64,000 nucleotides of DNA from Buchnera aphidicola (Floraphis choui) (GCA_039830045.1 CP140044.1:186001-250000); one strand, 5' to 3'. Positions 25,977 to 36,523 are shown, counted from the first letter of the stretch. Numbers and translations: made by a program. The notes: generated by a model not told the origin, from the letters alone.

Positions 25977-28490
25977 ATGAATATGATAATTAAATTTTTT
26001 AGTAAATTATTTAGTAATCGTAATGATCGGATATTAGAACAAATTCAAAAAATAATAGAAGACATTAATAATTTAGAAAAAAGATTTGAAAAATTGTCGG
26101 ATCAAGAATTAAAAAATAAAACTAAATTTTTTAAGCATTGTTTAAAAAATGGTTATGAATTGAATAGTTTGTTATCTGAATCATTTGCTGTAGTAAGAGA
26201 AGCTAGTAAGCGAGTATTTGGTATGCGTCATTTTGATGTTCAACTATTAGGTGGAATTGTATTGCATCACAGATGTGTTGCAGAAATGAGAACGGGTGAA
26301 GGAAAAACTTTAACAGCAACATTACCTGCTTATTTAAATGCTTTAGAAGGAAAAGGTGTTCATATTGTAACTATGAATGATTATCTTGCTCAAAGAGATG
26401 CTGACAATAATAAAAGTTTATTTAATTTCCTTGGATTAACTGTTGGTGTAAACATCTCGGGAATGTCTTCTGAGTTAAAAAGACAAGCTTATTATTCTGA
26501 TATAACATATGGTACTAATAATGAATATGGATTTGATTACTTAAAAGATAATATGGTTTTTTATAAAGAAGATAGAGTACAAAGAGGTTTAAATTTTGCG
26601 CTTATTGATGAGGTAGATTCAATCTTAATAGATGAAGCTCGTACGCCATTAATAATTTCTAGAGATTTAGAAGATAGTTCTGATTTATATTGTAAAATTG
26701 ATAAAATCGTCCATAAGTTAATACTTCAAAAAGAAGAAGACTCAGATATATTTTCTGGAGTGGGACATTTTTTAGTTGATGAAGAGCAACGTCAGGTAAG
26801 TTTAACTGAGAGAGGTTTGATAAAAATTGAAAAGTGGCTAGTTAAAGAAAAGTTAATAAAAAATGAAGAATCTTTATATTCGTCTAATAATATTGTATTA
26901 ATGCATCATGTTATAGCTGCTTTGCGAGCTCATAACTTGTTTTTTAAAAATATAGATTATATTATAAAAAATAAAAATATAGTTATTGTAGATGAACATA
27001 CTGGTAGAACAGTGGAAGGAAAAAGGTGGTCGGATGGTCTACATCAAGCAATAGAAGCTAAAGAAAAAGTAAAAATAAAAAGTGAAAGTCAAACGTTAGC
27101 ATCAATTACTTTTCAAAATTACTTTCGACTATATGATAAATTATCAGGAATGACTGGTACTGCTATTACGGAAGCATCTGAATTAAATTCTATTTATAAT
27201 TTAGATACAATTATTATTCCAACTAATCAAGTCATGATACGTAATGATATGCCTGATTTAGTATATATGACAGAATTAGAAAAGATAGATGCAATTATTG
27301 AAGACATTAAAAAGTGTATTAAAAAAAATCAACCTGTATTAGTAGGAACAGTGTCTATTGAAAAATCTGAATTAATTTCTAATCGCTTAGTGAAATTAGG
27401 TATTAAGCATAATGTTTTAAATGCTAATTTTCATTCTAAAGAAGCTGAGATTATTTCTCAAGCTGGAAAACTAAGAGCGGTTACTATCGCTACTAATATG
27501 GCAGGGAGAGGTACTGATATAGTTTTAGGTGGTAATATAAAATTTAATTCAAGTAAAACAAAAACGTTTAGTAAAGTAAAAATACAAAAACTTAAAGAGG
27601 AATGGAAAAGAGAACATGATCTTGTTTTAAAATCTGGTGGATTACATATTATAGGAACAGAACGACACGAATCTAGAAGGATTGATAATCAATTGAGAGG
27701 GAGATCTGGTCGTCAAGGGGATATTGGTTCATCTAGATTTTACTTATCTTTAGAAGATTCTTTAATGCGGATTTTTTCTTCTAATCGTATTATTAGAATT
27801 ATGAGAACATTGGGAGTAAAGAATGGAGAAGCTATTACTCATTCTTTTGTAACTAAAGCAATTTCTAATGCTCAGAAAAAGGTAGAAAATCGTAACTTTG
27901 ATATTAGAAAGCAATTATTAGAATATGACGATGTTGCAAATGAACAGCGTCGTATTATTTATCACCAAAGAAATTGTATAATTGATTCTAATGATATTAG
28001 TATTTTTATTAAAAAAATTTTTTGTAGCGTATTTACTAATGTTGTTAACAAATATATAAAAAAAAATTCGTTAAAAGAAACTTGGAATATCTCTAAATTA
28101 GAGTCGTGTTTATATAATAAATTTAATTTAGTATGTCCAGTTTTTAAATGGTTAGATGAAGATAACATGTTATATGAAGAAAAATTAATCAAAAAAATTT
28201 TAAAATGTGCAAACATAAGTTATCAACTTAAGCGAAATTCTATTGGATTAAATAACATAAATAAACTTGAGAAATCAGTAATGATTAATACGTTAGATAT
28301 GTTTTGGAAAGAACATTTATCAGATATGGAGTATTTGAGACAAGGTATTCATTTAAGAGGATATGCGCAAAAAGATCCTAAACAAGAATATAAAAAAGAA
28401 TCATTTTTAATGTTTTCTGCTATGTTAGAATCGTTAAAATATAAAGTAATTTCTGTTTTATTTACAATGAACTTTGATTTTAAAAAATAA
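25977..28490 (+). CDS. secA: Preprotein translocase ATPase SecA, C-terminally shortened
   Basis: SecA drives preproteins through SecYEG. Visible motifs are the Walker A MRTGEGKTLTATLPA, the Walker B/DEAD region IDEVDSILIDEARTPLIIS, the preprotein-binding domain, TNMAGRGTDIVLGG and GRSGRQGDIGSSRFYLS. At 837 residues (E. coli 901) it ends shortly after the helical scaffold (LESLKYKVISVLF). It therefore lacks the C-terminal linker and the zinc-binding SecB/lipid-contact tail. No remnant of that tail follows the stop. ATG 25983 (MIIKFFSKLF) aligns better with the E. coli start than 25977, and either is possible. Confidence 0.96.
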   Translation: MNMIIKFFSKLFSNRNDRILEQIQKIIEDINNLEKRFEKLSDQELKNKTKFFKHCLKNGYELNSLLSESFAVVREASKRVFGMRHFDVQLLGGIVLHHRCVAEMRTGEGKTLTATLPAYLNALEGKGVHIVTMNDYLAQRDADNNKSLFNFLGLTVGVNISGMSSELKRQAYYSDITYGTNNEYGFDYLKDNMVFYKEDRVQRGLNFALIDEVDSILIDEARTPLIISRDLEDSSDLYCKIDKIVHKLILQKEEDSDIFSGVGHFLVDEEQRQVSLTERGLIKIEKWLVKEKLIKNEESLYSSNNIVLMHHVIAALRAHNLFFKNIDYIIKNKNIVIVDEHTGRTVEGKRWSDGLHQAIEAKEKVKIKSESQTLASITFQNYFRLYDKLSGMTGTAITEASELNSIYNLDTIIIPTNQVMIRNDMPDLVYMTELEKIDAIIEDIKKCIKKNQPVLVGTVSIEKSELISNRLVKLGIKHNVLNANFHSKEAEIISQAGKLRAVTIATNMAGRGTDIVLGGNIKFNSSKTKTFSKVKIQKLKEEWKREHDLVLKSGGLHIIGTERHESRRIDNQLRGRSGRQGDIGSSRFYLSLEDSLMRIFSSNRIIRIMRTLGVKNGEAITHSFVTKAISNAQKKVENRNFDIRKQLLEYDDVANEQRRIIYHQRNCIIDSNDISIFIKKIFCSVFTNVVNKYIKKNSLKETWNISKLESCLYNKFNLVCPVFKWLDEDNMLYEEKLIKKILKCANISYQLKRNSIGLNNINKLEKSVMINTLDMFWKEHLSDMEYLRQGIHLRGYAQKDPKQEYKKESFLMFSAMLESLKYKVISVLFTMNFDFKK

Positions 28491-28624
28491 AAAAATTTAA
28501 TATATTTAAAGTTTTTTAGTAATGTTAAAATATTAAATCTTAAACGATATATTTTATATTCATAATAATTATTATTTAAATGTATTTCTTAAATAATTAT
28601 TACATATTAATAAAATTATATTTT

Positions 28625-28645
28625 TTGATTATATTTATTAATCAA
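28625..28645. terminator. Weak A/T hairpins between secA and coaE
   Basis: A 7-bp stem, TTGATTA with TAATCAA, closes a 7-nt loop. A second stem (28571-28579 with 28589-28597) lies 28 bp before it. They are placed between convergent genes but contain almost no G or C. Confidence 0.35.
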
Positions 28646-28707
28646 ATATTAAGTTTTTAAATATTTATATTTATAACAATTGTTTAATATTGTTTTATGA
28701 TGTTGTA

Positions 28708-29325
28708 TCATTTTACTAGTTGTGTAGAATTATTAGCTAATCTCAAGTAATATGCATTTAATTTTTTAATATCTGCGTTTATAACGTGTATTGTATTGTT
28801 ATTATTTATAATATCGTCTGCAATTAATAGACGTTCTAGACGAGTAGCTTGAGAAGAAATGATTGATTTTGCTTGAATTTTATTTATTTTATCTCGTTGT
28901 ATGACTCTTTGAAATTGTTGTTGTATAGATATGTCAACTAGTAATATTCTATTTGTGTATTGATATAATTTCATTTCTATTAGTAAGGGTATAACCCATA
29001 AACACCATGGAGATGTTACACTTTTTAATTGTTTTTTCATTTTTTTAATTATTATAGGATGTAATAGTTTTTCTAACCATAATTTTTCTATTTTGTTAGA
29101 AAATATATAGTTTCTTAAAATTTTACGATTGATTGATCCATTTTTTTTTAATATTTTTGTTCCAAATTTTTTTATAATTTTATTTATTATAATTTGATCG
29201 TATTTCAAAATACTTCTTGTAATTATATCAGCATCTATAATTTCTGTTCCAATACTTTTAAATAAATTAGATATGGTAGTCTTTCCACTACCAATTCCTC
29301 CAATAAGAGCTACAATATAAGTCAT
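28708..29325 (-). CDS. coaE: Dephospho-CoA kinase
   Basis: CoaE performs the last step of coenzyme A synthesis, phosphorylating the 3'-OH of dephospho-CoA. The 205-residue protein (E. coli 206) has the P-loop ALIGGIGSGKTTISNLF (about residues 6-22) and the DADIITR substrate motif. It is convergent with secA and divergent from guaC, the E. coli arrangement with mutT, yacG and zapD deleted. Confidence 0.95.
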   Translation of the reverse strand: MTYIVALIGGIGSGKTTISNLFKSIGTEIIDADIITRSILKYDQIIINKIIKKFGTKILKKNGSINRKILRNYIFSNKIEKLWLEKLLHPIIIKKMKKQLKSVTSPWCLWVIPLLIEMKLYQYTNRILLVDISIQQQFQRVIQRDKINKIQAKSIISSQATRLERLLIADDIINNNNTIHVINADIKKLNAYYLRLANNSTQLVK

Positions 29326-29462
29326 ACAATTTAGTCTTAGAATTGTTATTAAGTTGGAAAACTTTTATAAACATATTTTATTATGTATTAATAAAATTCA
29401 TTGTAAACTAGTTTTTATAGAAATAAAAAATATTTTTATTTGTGATTAGAGATTATTAATTT

Positions 29463-30518
29463 ATGCGTATTGAAGAAGATGTTAAATTAGGGTTTAAAGA
29501 TGTTCTTATTCGCCCAAAACGTTCTATTTTAAAGAGCAGATCGCAAGTAGATCTTACTCGTAGTTTTATTTTTAAAAATTCTAGTAAAGTATGGACTGGT
29601 ATTCCTTTAATTGCTGCTAATATGGATACTATAGGTACTTTTCGTATGGCTAAAGCACTATCATCTTTTAACATGTTAACTGCTGTTCATAAATATTATT
29701 CATATGCATATTGGAAAAATTTTGTTTGTAGTGTTTCTGATGCTGTTTTAGAGTATGTCATTGTTTCTACTGGTATGTCAGAAGAAGATTTTATAAAATT
29801 AAAGAAAATCTTTTCTTTATCTTCTAAATTACAATATATTTGTATAGATGCAGCAAATGGTTATACTGAAAAATTTGTTTCTTTTTTAAGAAAAGTACGA
29901 GAGTTTTTTCCAGAAAAAATTATTTGTGCGGGAAATGTAGTTACTGGAGAGATGGTTGAAGAGTTAATTTTATCTGGTGCTGATATAGTGAAAGTAGGAA
30001 TAGGTTCTGGGTCTGTATGTACTACGCGTATTAAAACTGCTATAGGATATCCTCAACTATCCGCCGTCATTGAATGTTCAGATGCAGCTCATGGCTTAGG
30101 TGGGCAGATAATAAGTGATGGAGGCTGTATTGTTTCGGGAGATATAGCTAAAGCATTTGGAGGTGGGTCGGATTTTGTTATGTTAGGCGGAATATTAGCA
30201 GGTCATGATGAATGTGAAGGATTAATTCTTAAAAAAAATAAAAAAAAATATATGATTTTTTATGGTATGAGTTCTAAGCCTGCGATGGATCGTCATATAG
30301 GAGGTGTAGCTGGATATAAAGCTGTAGAAGGAAAGGTAGTAAAATTATTATTTCGTGGTTCAGTAGATAAAACCATACGTGATATTTTAGGAGGTCTTCG
30401 TTCTACATGTACTTATGTAGGTGCGTCTAGATTAAAAGAATTAACTAAGCGTACAACGTTTATTAAAGTTTCTGAACAGGAAAATGGAATATTCAATGAT
30501 CAAGAAATAAAAAATTGA
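29463..30518 (+). CDS. guaC: GMP reductase
   Basis: GuaC reductively deaminates GMP to IMP with NADPH. The 351-residue protein (E. coli 347) has the catalytic cysteine in VGIGSGSVCTTR, the flavodoxin-like phosphate loop SDGGC and FVMLGG, and the C-terminal GGLRSTCTYVGAS. The N-terminus MRIEEDVKLGFKDVLIRPKR is nearly identical to E. coli. With hpt it lets the cell convert guanine nucleotides to adenine nucleotides through IMP. Confidence 0.97.
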   Translation: MRIEEDVKLGFKDVLIRPKRSILKSRSQVDLTRSFIFKNSSKVWTGIPLIAANMDTIGTFRMAKALSSFNMLTAVHKYYSYAYWKNFVCSVSDAVLEYVIVSTGMSEEDFIKLKKIFSLSSKLQYICIDAANGYTEKFVSFLRKVREFFPEKIICAGNVVTGEMVEELILSGADIVKVGIGSGSVCTTRIKTAIGYPQLSAVIECSDAAHGLGGQIISDGGCIVSGDIAKAFGGGSDFVMLGGILAGHDECEGLILKKNKKKYMIFYGMSSKPAMDRHIGGVAGYKAVEGKVVKLLFRGSVDKTIRDILGGLRSTCTYVGASRLKELTKRTTFIKVSEQENGIFNDQEIKN

Positions 30519-30886
30519 ATTTTGATCAAAATTAATCAATCAGTTATATTACAAGGTATATAAAGTAGTTTTGTTTTAAAATATTTTATCGTTTTATCAC
30601 TATTTTTATAATATTTATAAATATATGAAAGTTTAATTTTAAAATATTTGAATTTTTATATTTTATTTTTATTAGGTATTAAAACTTATAAATATGTTTA
30701 ATTTTATTTTTATATATTTTTCAATAGCTGTTAGTTGATTAGTTCTTAGTTAGTCTATTTTCAATTACATTATTGGAATTTTAAATTATTAAAAATTTTA
30801 AGTAAAATATATTAATACCTTAGTTTTATCATAATTATAAAAATTTGAAAGTTAACTTATTAGTATAATTTATGAGAAATATACAT
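30519..30886. other. Promoter region of the aceEF-lpd operon
   Basis: This 368-bp spacer precedes aceE. In E. coli the repressor gene pdhR lies here; no trace of it is visible. I find no clear PdhR operator and no strong -35/-10 pair. Confidence 0.55.
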
Positions 30887-33553
30887 ATGACAGAGTTTTT
30901 GTTTAATGATATTGACCCTATTGAAACAGATGATTGGATAAAGGGAATTGAATCAGTAATTCGTGAGGAAGGTATTGAACGAGCTAGTTTTATTGTTAAC
31001 TCTGTGATTAAGAGATTAGAACAAAAAAATATAAAGGTTATAAAAAATAAGATAATTAGTGATTATATTAATACTATATCCGCTTTAGAAGAGCCGCTAT
31101 ATCCAGGAAATTTATCTTTAGAATGTAAAATATGTTCTGTAATAAGATGGAATGCAATAATGATAGTACTTCGTGCATCTAATAAAAATTTAGATTTAGG
31201 TGGACATTTGTCCTCTTTTCAATCATCAGCTACGATTTATGAAGTATGCTTTAATCATTTTTTTCGAGCTAATAATGAAAAAGATAGCGGTGATTTAGTT
31301 TACTTTCAAGGACACATTTCTCCAGGAATTTATGCTCGTGCATTTGTTGAAGGAAGATTAAATAAAGAACAGTTAGATAACTTTAGACAAGAGGTAAATG
31401 GAAATGGTCTTCCTTCTTATCCACATCCAAAATGTATGCCTAATTTCTGGCAATTTCCTACGGTATCTATGGGATTAGGGTCAATATGTGCTATTTATCA
31501 AGCAAAATTTTTGAAATATTTGCAAAATAGAAATTTAAAAAATACGTCTAATCAAAAAGTATATGCTTTTTTAGGAGATGGAGAAATGGATGAACCAGAA
31601 TCAAAAGGAGCTATTTCCATTGCTTTTCGTGAAAAATTAGATAATTTAATTTTTGTTGTAAATTGCAATTTACAACGATTAGATGGCCCAGTTATAGGAA
31701 ATGGAAAAATTATCAATGAATTAGAAAGTATTTTTAAAGGAGCAGGTTGGGAAGTTATTAAAGTAATATGGGGAAGCGAATGGGATACATTACTAGAAAA
31801 AGATAAAACTGGTCAGTTAATTAAATTAATGAACGAAACTATAGATGGGGACTATCAAACATTTAAATCTAAAAATGGAGCTTATATAAGAAAATATTTT
31901 TTTGGAAAATATAAAGAAACAATGAATTTAGTCAGTGATATGACTGATGAACAGATTTGGAACTTAAATAGAGGGGGACATGATTTTAAAAAAGTTTATG
32001 CAGCTTTTAAAAAAGCAAATTCTATTTTAGAAAAACCAGTAATAATATTAATGCATACAGTGAAAGGTTATGGCCTTGGCAACGTTGCAGAAGGGAAAAA
32101 TACTGCTCATCAAATTAAAAAGATTAGTATACAAGAAATACGTCATATTCGCGATAGATTTTGTATTCCTGTAAAAGATGAAGACATTAGTTCTCTTCCT
32201 TATGTTTCTTTTAAAGTAAATAGTGAAGAGTATAAATATCTTCATTGTAAGAGAAAACAGTTAGGAGGATATCTTCCTGTTCGTCTTTCCCGATTTACCG
32301 AAAAGCTTAAACTTCCAAGTTTAAATGATTTTAAAATGTTATTGTTAGAACAAAAAAAAGAAATTTCTACTACTATAGCATTTGTACGTATATTAAATAT
32401 TATTTTAAGAAATATTTTTATTAAAGAAAGAATAGTTCCTATTATTGCTGATGAAGCACGTACATTTGGAATGGAAGGATTGTTTCGACAAATAGGAATT
32501 TATAATATAAACGGTCAAAAATATGTTCCTCAGGATAGAGAACAATTTGCATATTATAGAGAAGACCAAAAAGGTCAAATTTTACAAGAAGGAATCAGTG
32601 AGTTAGGTGCTTTTTCTTCTTGGTTAGCAGCAGCTACTTCTTATAGTACTAATAATTTTCCTATGATTCCTTTTTATATTTATTATTCTATATTTGGATT
32701 TCAAAGAATAGGTGATATATGCTGGGCTGCAGGCGATCAACAGGCTCGAGGATTTTTAATAGGTGGTACTTCGGGAAGGACAACATTAAATGGAGAAGGG
32801 TTACAACATGGAGATGGTCACAGTCATATTCAGGCATTAACTATACCAAATTGCATATCATATAATCCTGCGTATTCATATGAGCTTGCAGTGATTATTC
32901 ATGATGGATTAAATAGAATGTATGGTGATGTACAAGAAAATATTTATTATTATATTACTACTTTAAATGAAAACTATATGATGCCTGCTATGCCTATAGG
33001 TTCAGAAGAAGGTATTTGTAAAGGAATTTATAAATTAAAAAGCATAGGAAACACAAATGTTAAAGTTCAGTTACTAGGTTCAGGTTCGATTTTACAATGT
33101 GTTTGTAAAGCAGCGTTAATTTTGCTTAATGAATATAACGTTAGTTCAGATATTTATAGCGTAACATCTTTTACTGAATTAGCTAGAAATGGACAAGATT
33201 GTGAAAGATGGAATTTATTAAATCCAAAATCTAAAAATAAGAAGATTCCTTATATTACAAAAATGTTAAATAATTTACCAGTTGTTGCTGTTACTGATTA
33301 TATGAAAATTTTTGCTGAACAAGTAAGAGCATATATACCTGGAGTAAGTTTTCGTGTATTAGGTACAGATGGTTTTGGACGATCTGATAGTAGAAATAAT
33401 TTAAGGAATTACTTTGAAATTAATGAATTTTATATAGTTATTGCTGTTTTATCGGAATTAATAAAATTTAATAATTTTGATGAAAAAATTATTATTGATG
33501 CAATCGATAAGTTTGATATAAATGTCAGTAAAGTTAATCCAAGGCTAGCATAA
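30887..33553 (+). CDS. aceE: Pyruvate dehydrogenase E1 component
   Basis: This thiamin-diphosphate enzyme decarboxylates pyruvate and transfers the acetyl group to the AceF lipoyl domain. The 888-residue protein (E. coli 887) shows the ThDP-binding segment GDGEMDEPESKGAI through NCNLQRLDGPV, the inner-loop region EGKNTAHQIKK, and the homodimer motif DQQARGFLIGGTSGRTTLNGEG. The frame opens at 30872, but ATG 30887 (MTEFLFNDIDPIET) aligns with E. coli MSERFPNDVDPIET, and GAGAA lies 8 nt before it. First gene of aceE-aceF-lpd. Confidence 0.97.
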   Translation: MTEFLFNDIDPIETDDWIKGIESVIREEGIERASFIVNSVIKRLEQKNIKVIKNKIISDYINTISALEEPLYPGNLSLECKICSVIRWNAIMIVLRASNKNLDLGGHLSSFQSSATIYEVCFNHFFRANNEKDSGDLVYFQGHISPGIYARAFVEGRLNKEQLDNFRQEVNGNGLPSYPHPKCMPNFWQFPTVSMGLGSICAIYQAKFLKYLQNRNLKNTSNQKVYAFLGDGEMDEPESKGAISIAFREKLDNLIFVVNCNLQRLDGPVIGNGKIINELESIFKGAGWEVIKVIWGSEWDTLLEKDKTGQLIKLMNETIDGDYQTFKSKNGAYIRKYFFGKYKETMNLVSDMTDEQIWNLNRGGHDFKKVYAAFKKANSILEKPVIILMHTVKGYGLGNVAEGKNTAHQIKKISIQEIRHIRDRFCIPVKDEDISSLPYVSFKVNSEEYKYLHCKRKQLGGYLPVRLSRFTEKLKLPSLNDFKMLLLEQKKEISTTIAFVRILNIILRNIFIKERIVPIIADEARTFGMEGLFRQIGIYNINGQKYVPQDREQFAYYREDQKGQILQEGISELGAFSSWLAAATSYSTNNFPMIPFYIYYSIFGFQRIGDICWAAGDQQARGFLIGGTSGRTTLNGEGLQHGDGHSHIQALTIPNCISYNPAYSYELAVIIHDGLNRMYGDVQENIYYYITTLNENYMMPAMPIGSEEGICKGIYKLKSIGNTNVKVQLLGSGSILQCVCKAALILLNEYNVSSDIYSVTSFTELARNGQDCERWNLLNPKSKNKKIPYITKMLNNLPVVAVTDYMKIFAEQVRAYIPGVSFRVLGTDGFGRSDSRNNLRNYFEINEFYIVIAVLSELIKFNNFDEKIIIDAIDKFDINVSKVNPRLA

Positions 33554-33562
33554 GGAGATAAA

Positions 33563-34822
33563 ATGGATATTGAAATTAAAATTCCTGATATTGGTTCAGA
33601 TGCAGTAGTAGTAATTGAAGTGTTAGTTAAAATAGGAGATATAGTAAAAAAAGATGATCCTCTAATCACCGTAGAAGGGCAAAAAGCATCAATGGAAATA
33701 CCATCTACAAATTTTGGAGTTGTAAAGTCTATTTTCGTAAAAGTAGGACAAACAGTAAAAATTGGATCATTAATTGCTTTAATTACATTATTAAAAGATG
33801 ACAATCAATTTAAAAAAAAGAATAACGGTTGTTTAAATAATAAAATACTTAAAGTAAAAATTAATCGTCCTGATCACGAGTTATTAGAAGAGAATAACTT
33901 TAAACCAGAATTATTAGTTCATGCAACTCCTGTTATTCGAAGATTAGCTAGACAATTAAATATTAATTTAGAGAAAATCGTAGGTAGTGGTAGAAAAGGT
34001 AGAATTACTAAAGAAGATATTGTTTCTTATACAAAGCAAGTATTAATAAGGAAAGAACGCAATTTTTCTATGCAAAGTCATTTAAAAAATCATGTTAAGG
34101 ATTATTCTAATAAGATAAATAATGATACAGAATTACATTTAACTAATATACAAAAAGCATCTGGTAAGAAATTATCTAAAAGTTGGTCTATTATTCCTCA
34201 CGTAACGCAATTTGATGAGTCGGATATTACAGATTTAGAAAAATTTCGTACAAAATATAATTTTGAACTACATAAAAATAATATTAATTCTAAGTTAACT
34301 ATATTAGTTTTTATAATGAAGGTAGTAGCAAAATCATTAAAAGTTTTTCCTAAGTTTAATAGTGTTTTGTGTACTGATGTTAAAAAAAAATTGATATTAA
34401 AAAAGGATATTAATATTGGAATTGCAGTGGATACTAAAGATGGATTATTAGTTCCTATTATTAATAATGTTAACAATAAAGATTTAGCAGAACTATCACT
34501 TGAATTAAGTTTGATATCTAAATCAGCTAGATCAGGAACTTTAGATATATCAAGTATGATAGGTGGAAGTTTTACAATTTCTAATTTAGGTGGAATTGGT
34601 GGAACAGGATTCACACCCATTATAAATTATCCGGAAGTAGCTATCCTAGGTATTTCTCAAGCTTTAATAAAACCATATTGGAATGAAAAAAAATTTGAAC
34701 CACGTTTAATGTTACCATTATCATTGTCTTATGACCATCGTGTCATTGATGGAGCAGAAGCGGTTCGATTTATTACTTTTATTAAAAAAATGTTGTCAGA
34801 TATTAGATTGTTAACTGTATAA
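33563..34822 (+). CDS. aceF: Dihydrolipoyl acetyltransferase (E2) with one lipoyl domain
   Basis: AceF forms the core of the pyruvate dehydrogenase complex and transfers acetyl groups to CoA. Domains in order: one lipoyl domain (1-75) with K41 in VEGQKASMEIPS, a Lys/Asn-rich linker, the peripheral-subunit-binding domain (about 115-155, ATPVIRRLARQLNINL), and the catalytic acyltransferase domain with SLSYDHRVIDGAEA near the end. E. coli has three lipoyl domains (630 residues); here 419 residues keep one, still sufficient in principle. A strong AAGGAG ribosome site overlaps the aceE stop. Confidence 0.97.
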   Translation: MDIEIKIPDIGSDAVVVIEVLVKIGDIVKKDDPLITVEGQKASMEIPSTNFGVVKSIFVKVGQTVKIGSLIALITLLKDDNQFKKKNNGCLNNKILKVKINRPDHELLEENNFKPELLVHATPVIRRLARQLNINLEKIVGSGRKGRITKEDIVSYTKQVLIRKERNFSMQSHLKNHVKDYSNKINNDTELHLTNIQKASGKKLSKSWSIIPHVTQFDESDITDLEKFRTKYNFELHKNNINSKLTILVFIMKVVAKSLKVFPKFNSVLCTDVKKKLILKKDINIGIAVDTKDGLLVPIINNVNNKDLAELSLELSLISKSARSGTLDISSMIGGSFTISNLGGIGGTGFTPIINYPEVAILGISQALIKPYWNEKKFEPRLMLPLSLSYDHRVIDGAEAVRFITFIKKMLSDIRLLTV

Positions 34823-34967
34823 ATTAATTAAAAATTATTTTTATAAAATAATATATTTTATTAGTAGTTTCATATTTAATATGAGGTTATAATATTGAAT
34901 GTAATGAGTTTAGAATATTTTGTTATAACTCAGTTATATATGATAATTATTTTAAATAGGTAAAAGT

Positions 34968-36395
34968 ATGTCATATAAAAAAATATATACTCAGGTAGTA
35001 ATTGTTGGATCTGGTCCTTCAGGATATTCTTCTGCATTTAGGTGTTCAGATTTAGGTTTAGATACTATCTTAATAGAAAAACATAAAAATTTAGGTGGGG
35101 TATGTCTTAATGTGGGTTGTATTCCATCTAAATCATTATTACATATAGCTAAGGTTATAAAAGAATCAAGAAATTTATCTGACATAGGTGTAAATTTTTC
35201 AAAACCTATGATTGATATAAAAAAAATATTTCAATGGAAAAGTAAAATTGTTGACGATCTTAGTTCTAATATCGTAAATATGGCAAATAAACGTAATGTA
35301 AAAATTGTTTTTGGAATTGCTAAATTTTTAAATAAAAATAGTATACTTGTCGAAGGAGAACAAGAAAAAATTATTATTTCTTTCGAAAACATAATTTTAG
35401 CGGTAGGTTCTTATGCTAGAAAATTATCTTATGTCCCTTCTAATGATCATAGAATATGGGATTCTACTACTGCATTATCTATTTCTAGTATACCAGATAA
35501 CTTATTAATTATTGGTTCAGGAATCATTGGTTTAGAAATGGCTACTATTTATAGTGCACTAGGTTCGCGAGTTGACATTATAGATAATTCTCGTAATTTA
35601 CTATCTCATTTAGATCGAGATATAGTTAGTATGTTCTCTAATGCAATTAAAAATGATTTTAAAATTTTTTTAAATTCTGAAATTACAAAAATCGTACCTA
35701 ATGAAAAAGGTTTTTTAGTTTCAAAAAATACTGAAAATAACGTTCAAGATACTACACTATATAATGCTATTTTAGTATCAGTAGGAAGAATACCTAACTT
35801 AGATTTATTAGATATTAATAAAATAGGATTAAATTTAAATAGTTATGGCTATCTTGAAGTAGATGATAAGTTACGTACTAATGTACCTAATGTATATGCT
35901 ATTGGTGATGTTACAGGTCAACCTATGTTAGCACATAAAGGAATTCACCAAGGTCATATAGTTGCTGAAATTATTTCTGGAAAAAATCATTATTTTAATC
36001 CGTATGCAATGCCGTGTATATTATATACTGACCCAGAAATTGCTTGGGTAGGTATTACGGAACAAGAAGCTATTAAAAACAATATAAAATATGAAAGTTC
36101 AGTTTTTCCATGGAATGCTTTAGGACGAGCTATTTCTTCAAATTATTCAAGTGGAATGACTAAATTAATTTTTGACGCAAAAACAAAAAAAATTATAGGT
36201 GGTTCTGTAGTTGGAAATAATGCTGGCGAATTATTGGGAGAAATTGGGCTTGCAATTGAAATGGGTTGTGATGTAGAAGATATTGCACTAACTATACATG
36301 CACATCCTACTTTATATGAGTCAATAAGTTTATCAGCACAAATTTTTCAAGGTACAATTACTGATTTAATTAACTTAAAGAAAAATCAAAATTAA
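34968..36395 (+). CDS. lpd: Dihydrolipoyl dehydrogenase (E3)
   Basis: Lpd reoxidises the dihydrolipoyl groups of 2-oxoacid dehydrogenase complexes with NAD. The 475-residue protein (E. coli 474) has the FAD dinucleotide fold VVIVGSGPSGYSSAFR, the redox disulfide in GGVCLNVGCIPSKSLLH, an NAD fold LLIIGSGIIGLEMAT, and the C-terminal catalytic HAHPTLYES. It lies 145 bp after aceF, leaving room for its own promoter as in E. coli, though none is obvious. Confidence 0.97.
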   Translation: MSYKKIYTQVVIVGSGPSGYSSAFRCSDLGLDTILIEKHKNLGGVCLNVGCIPSKSLLHIAKVIKESRNLSDIGVNFSKPMIDIKKIFQWKSKIVDDLSSNIVNMANKRNVKIVFGIAKFLNKNSILVEGEQEKIIISFENIILAVGSYARKLSYVPSNDHRIWDSTTALSISSIPDNLLIIGSGIIGLEMATIYSALGSRVDIIDNSRNLLSHLDRDIVSMFSNAIKNDFKIFLNSEITKIVPNEKGFLVSKNTENNVQDTTLYNAILVSVGRIPNLDLLDINKIGLNLNSYGYLEVDDKLRTNVPNVYAIGDVTGQPMLAHKGIHQGHIVAEIISGKNHYFNPYAMPCILYTDPEIAWVGITEQEAIKNNIKYESSVFPWNALGRAISSNYSSGMTKLIFDAKTKKIIGGSVVGNNAGELLGEIGLAIEMGCDVEDIALTIHAHPTLYESISLSAQIFQGTITDLINLKKNQN

Positions 36396-36503
36396 TTTTT
36401 TTGATTAATAATTGATATTTAATATTATAAAATCATGTTGTATAAGATATAACATTTTCACAAATGTATAACGTTATAAATTAGTATTTAAAAAATGTTT
36501 TTG

Positions 36504-36523
36504 TTTAAGTGTTTAAACTTAAA
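36504..36523. terminator. Weak hairpin between lpd and mtn
   Basis: TTTAAGT (36504-36510) pairs with ACTTAAA (36517-36523) around a 6-nt loop, between convergent genes. Low G+C makes it uncertain. Confidence 0.35.

Noticed and set aside
28491..28707. SecA tail lost through a frameshift like those in the mur genes
   Set aside because: I read the sequence after the stop in all frames and found no CxCxSG-type motif or linker, so the tail is genuinely deleted.
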